Below are positions 62,281 to 64,000 of a stretch of DNA of 64,000 bases, in pieces. The position numbers and the translations under genes were made by a program. The stretch is from Pontibacter virosus (GTDB lineage: Bacteria; Bacteroidota; Bacteroidia; Cytophagales; Hymenobacteraceae). The notes beneath the pieces were generated by a model. It did not search any database. It was not told the origin of the DNA and worked only from the letters and a program-made list of their open reading frames with translations. The DNA lies in assembly GCF_003096355.1 (NCBI RefSeq), contig NZ_QEKI01000011.1:1-64000 (forward strand). Direction: 5' to 3'. Within the stretch, counting starts at the first letter, position 1, and each line of letters begins with the position of its first letter.

Positions 62281-64000
62281 TTAGAATGAATCCTGCTCGA
62301 GTGAGGAGATGTGCCGGTGCTCAATGATGCGGAAACTCTCCACCATTTTTACAGACTCCGGTATGTCTTCCGAAAACAGGGCGATGAAGGCACCCTCCGG
62401 GGCATACTCCATGGCATGGGCCAGGGCGCGACTTTCCTGGTTGATCTCAGTGATTTTCATATCAGGCTTCACCGATATGATGCCTTGCTTGAGCAGACTG
62501 TTGATCTCGTGTCCGGGTTTGCCGCGCAGGTCCTTGTCCTGCCGGATGATAATCTCGTCAAAGGTCTCGGCTGCAATGCGGCCGATCTCGATGGTATCTT
62601 CTTCCTGCCGGTCGCCTACACCCGCCACGATGCCAATTTTGTAGGTAGCATGCACATTGTCGATAAAGTCGGTGATGGCCTCCATGCTGGCAATGTTGTG
62701 GGCATAGTCGATGAGCACTTCATAGCGGGGCAGCTTGAAGAGATTCATGCGGCCCGGCGTGGTTTCGGCGGAAGGTATAAAGGTGCGCAAGGCGGTTCTG
62801 ATCTCGGGTATCTCGAAGTGGTTGATATACCCGGCCAGGGTGGCAGCCAGCACGTTCTGAATGTTAAAGCGGGCACGTCCACCAAAGGTCAGCGGAATAT
62901 CCGCCACCCGGTCAACCCGGATCTTGTAGGTGTTCTTAAAGATGGAAATATACCCATTCTCCAACACGGCAGCCAGTCCACCTTTGCTGATGTGCTGCAG
63001 AATGCGCGGGTTGTTTTCATCCAGACTGAAGAAGGCCACCTTACAGGAAAGGCCGGTCGCCATTTCAAACACCAGGTCATCGTCCGCATTGAGCACAGCA
63101 TAGCCGCTCGGGCACACCGTGCGCGGGATCACCGCCTTCACCTCGGCCATTTCCTCTACCGTGTTGATGTCGCCGAGTCCCAGGTGGTCTGCCGACACGT
63201 TGGTTACGATGCCGATATCGCATTGCCGGAAGGCCAGGCCGGAGCGCAGCAAGCCACCCCGGGCGCACTCCAGTACCGCGTAGTTCACCGTAGGGTCCTT
63301 GAGTACGAACTCGCTGCTATAGGACCCGGTGGTATCGCCTTTGATGATCTTCTTGTCCTGGATGTAAATGCCGTCGGTGGTGGTATAGCCTACCTGATAA
63401 CCCTTGAACTTGAGCATGTGTGCCACCAGGCGGGTGGTGGTCGTTTTGCCGTTGGTACCGGTAATGGCCACAATAGGTATACGGGTCGGGCTGCTGTGCG
63501 GAAAAAGCATGTTGATGATCGGCTCCGCTACGTTTCTGGGCAAACCGTCTGTCGGGGAGATGTGCATGCGCAGGCCGGGAGCAGCGTTCACCTCGATCAC
63601 GGAACCTCTTGTTTCGGGTAGCGGGATGGCAATGTCGGTCGTCATTACATCAATACCGCATACGTCCAGCCCGATGATGCCGGCGATGCGCTCGGCCATG
63701 AGCACATTGTAAGGATGCACCAGATCCGTTACGTCGGTGGCTGTGCCGCCTGTGCTGAGGTTGGCCGTACTCTTCAGGTATAGCACTTCGCCCGCAGGCA
63801 ACACCGACTGCAGCGTCAGGCCTTTTTCCTTGATCAGGTTGCGGGTATGCTTGTCGACTTTGATGTGGGTGAGCGCCTTTTCATGCCCTATACCTCTTCT
63901 GGGGTCTTTGTTCACCTCCTTCACTAGTTGCTGTATGGTCGAGATACCGTTGCCGGTGACCATGGCGGGTGTACGTTTGGCAGCGGCAGTGAATTTGCCA
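62281..64000 (-). CDS. cphA: Cyanophycin synthetase, C-terminal part (runs off the window)
   Basis: ATP-dependent synthesis of multi-L-arginyl-poly-L-aspartate. The frame is open to the window edge at 64000 (GKFTAAAKRTPAMVTGNG precedes the internal Met at 63963), so the start lies outside. Seen are the end of the ATP-grasp domain (DVCGIDVMTTDIAIPLPE, VIEVNAAPGLRMHISP) and the Mur-ligase-like domain with P-loop AITGTNGKTTTTRL, ECARGGLLRSGLAF and VLIDYAHN. About 572 residues visible of the usual 870-880. The first ATP-grasp half cannot be judged from this window. Confidence 0.95.
   Translation of the reverse strand, partial: GKFTAAAKRTPAMVTGNGISTIQQLVKEVNKDPRRGIGHEKALTHIKVDKHTRNLIKEKGLTLQSVLPAGEVLYLKSTANLSTGGTATDVTDLVHPYNVLMAERIAGIIGLDVCGIDVMTTDIAIPLPETRGSVIEVNAAPGLRMHISPTDGLPRNVAEPIINMLFPHSSPTRIPIVAITGTNGKTTTTRLVAHMLKFKGYQVGYTTTDGIYIQDKKIIKGDTTGSYSSEFVLKDPTVNYAVLECARGGLLRSGLAFRQCDIGIVTNVSADHLGLGDINTVEEMAEVKAVIPRTVCPSGYAVLNADDDLVFEMATGLSCKVAFFSLDENNPRILQHISKGGLAAVLENGYISIFKNTYKIRVDRVADIPLTFGGRARFNIQNVLAATLAGYINHFEIPEIRTALRTFIPSAETTPGRMNLFKLPRYEVLIDYAHNIASMEAITDFIDNVHATYKIGIVAGVGDRQEEDTIEIGRIAAETFDEIIIRQDKDLRGKPGHEINSLLKQGIISVKPDMKITEINQESRALAHAMEYAPEGAFIALFSEDIPESVKMVESFRIIEHRHISSLEQDSF

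Overview
The window reads as chromosome of a Bacteroidota bacterium, most likely Cytophagales/Hymenobacteraceae (Pontibacter-like). Pointers are promoter elements of the TAnnTTTG type with no consistent Shine-Dalgarno, beta-barrel and lipoprotein gene types, and the protein families present. From about 2.2 kb onward the DNA is moderately GC-rich and densely coded. The first 2.2 kb is clearly more AT-rich and looks like an acquired segment.

Layout. 0-2.2 kb: an erythromycin-esterase-like gene broken by an in-frame TAG, and an HD-domain hydrolase. 2.2-10.8 kb: acyloxyacyl hydrolase and DUF302 genes, convergent polyphosphate kinase and Ppx/GppA genes, an M23 peptidase, an L,D-transpeptidase and a thioredoxin-family protein. 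10.8-31 kb: a large glucan/trehalose cluster. On the minus strand are treZ, a GH57/DUF3536 gene, treY and malQ; on the plus strand are glgE, a treS-maltokinase fusion and glgB; a separate fused otsA-otsB gene follows. 31-34.2 kb: a small membrane protein, xseB-xseA, then 1.1 kb of repeat-rich non-coding DNA. 34.2-39 kb: a RamB-like regulator divergent from aceB-aceA (glyoxylate shunt). 39-46.3 kb: a CNNM transporter, an aldehyde dehydrogenase/SDR pair, an HMG-CoA lyase-LutA pair and two paralogous barrel proteins. 47-50 kb: TIGR02587/TIGR02588 membrane proteins with a cyanophycinase. 50-52.7 kb: a TPR protein, a DUF3037-HipA-like pair and a pseudouridine-synthase gene lacking its catalytic half. 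52.8-57.3 kb: aldehyde dehydrogenase, DUF779 and AraC genes, and a ferredoxin/ferredoxin-reductase pair. 57.4-60.8 kb: an operon of membrane proteins with its own winged-helix regulator and two matching operators. 61-64 kb: a hairpin array, isoaspartyl peptidase and cyanophycin synthetase, the last running off the right edge.

How the genes fit together. The window codes for turnover of three storage polymers: polyphosphate (ppk1/ppx), alpha-glucan and trehalose (TreS-maltokinase-GlgE-GlgB for synthesis, TreY/TreZ and MalQ for remodelling or degradation, OtsAB for de novo trehalose), and cyanophycin (cphA, cphB, iaaA). Glyoxylate-shunt and aldehyde-oxidation genes suggest growth on acetate, fatty acids or alcohols.

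Most interesting observations: (1) the hexamer GGTATA/TATACC is strikingly over-represented on both strands, inside genes and packed around terminators; (2) the OtsB half of the trehalose synthase fusion has Glu in place of the catalytic Asp; (3) GlgB carries an N-terminal tail with three AT-hook-like KRGR motifs; (4) a matched pair of ACTTTGA-N3-TCAAAGT operators, one lying on a complete Bacteroidota promoter; (5) a row of four hairpins at 60.9-61.03 kb; (6) a pseudouridine synthase truncated beside a HipA-like/DUF3037 pair.
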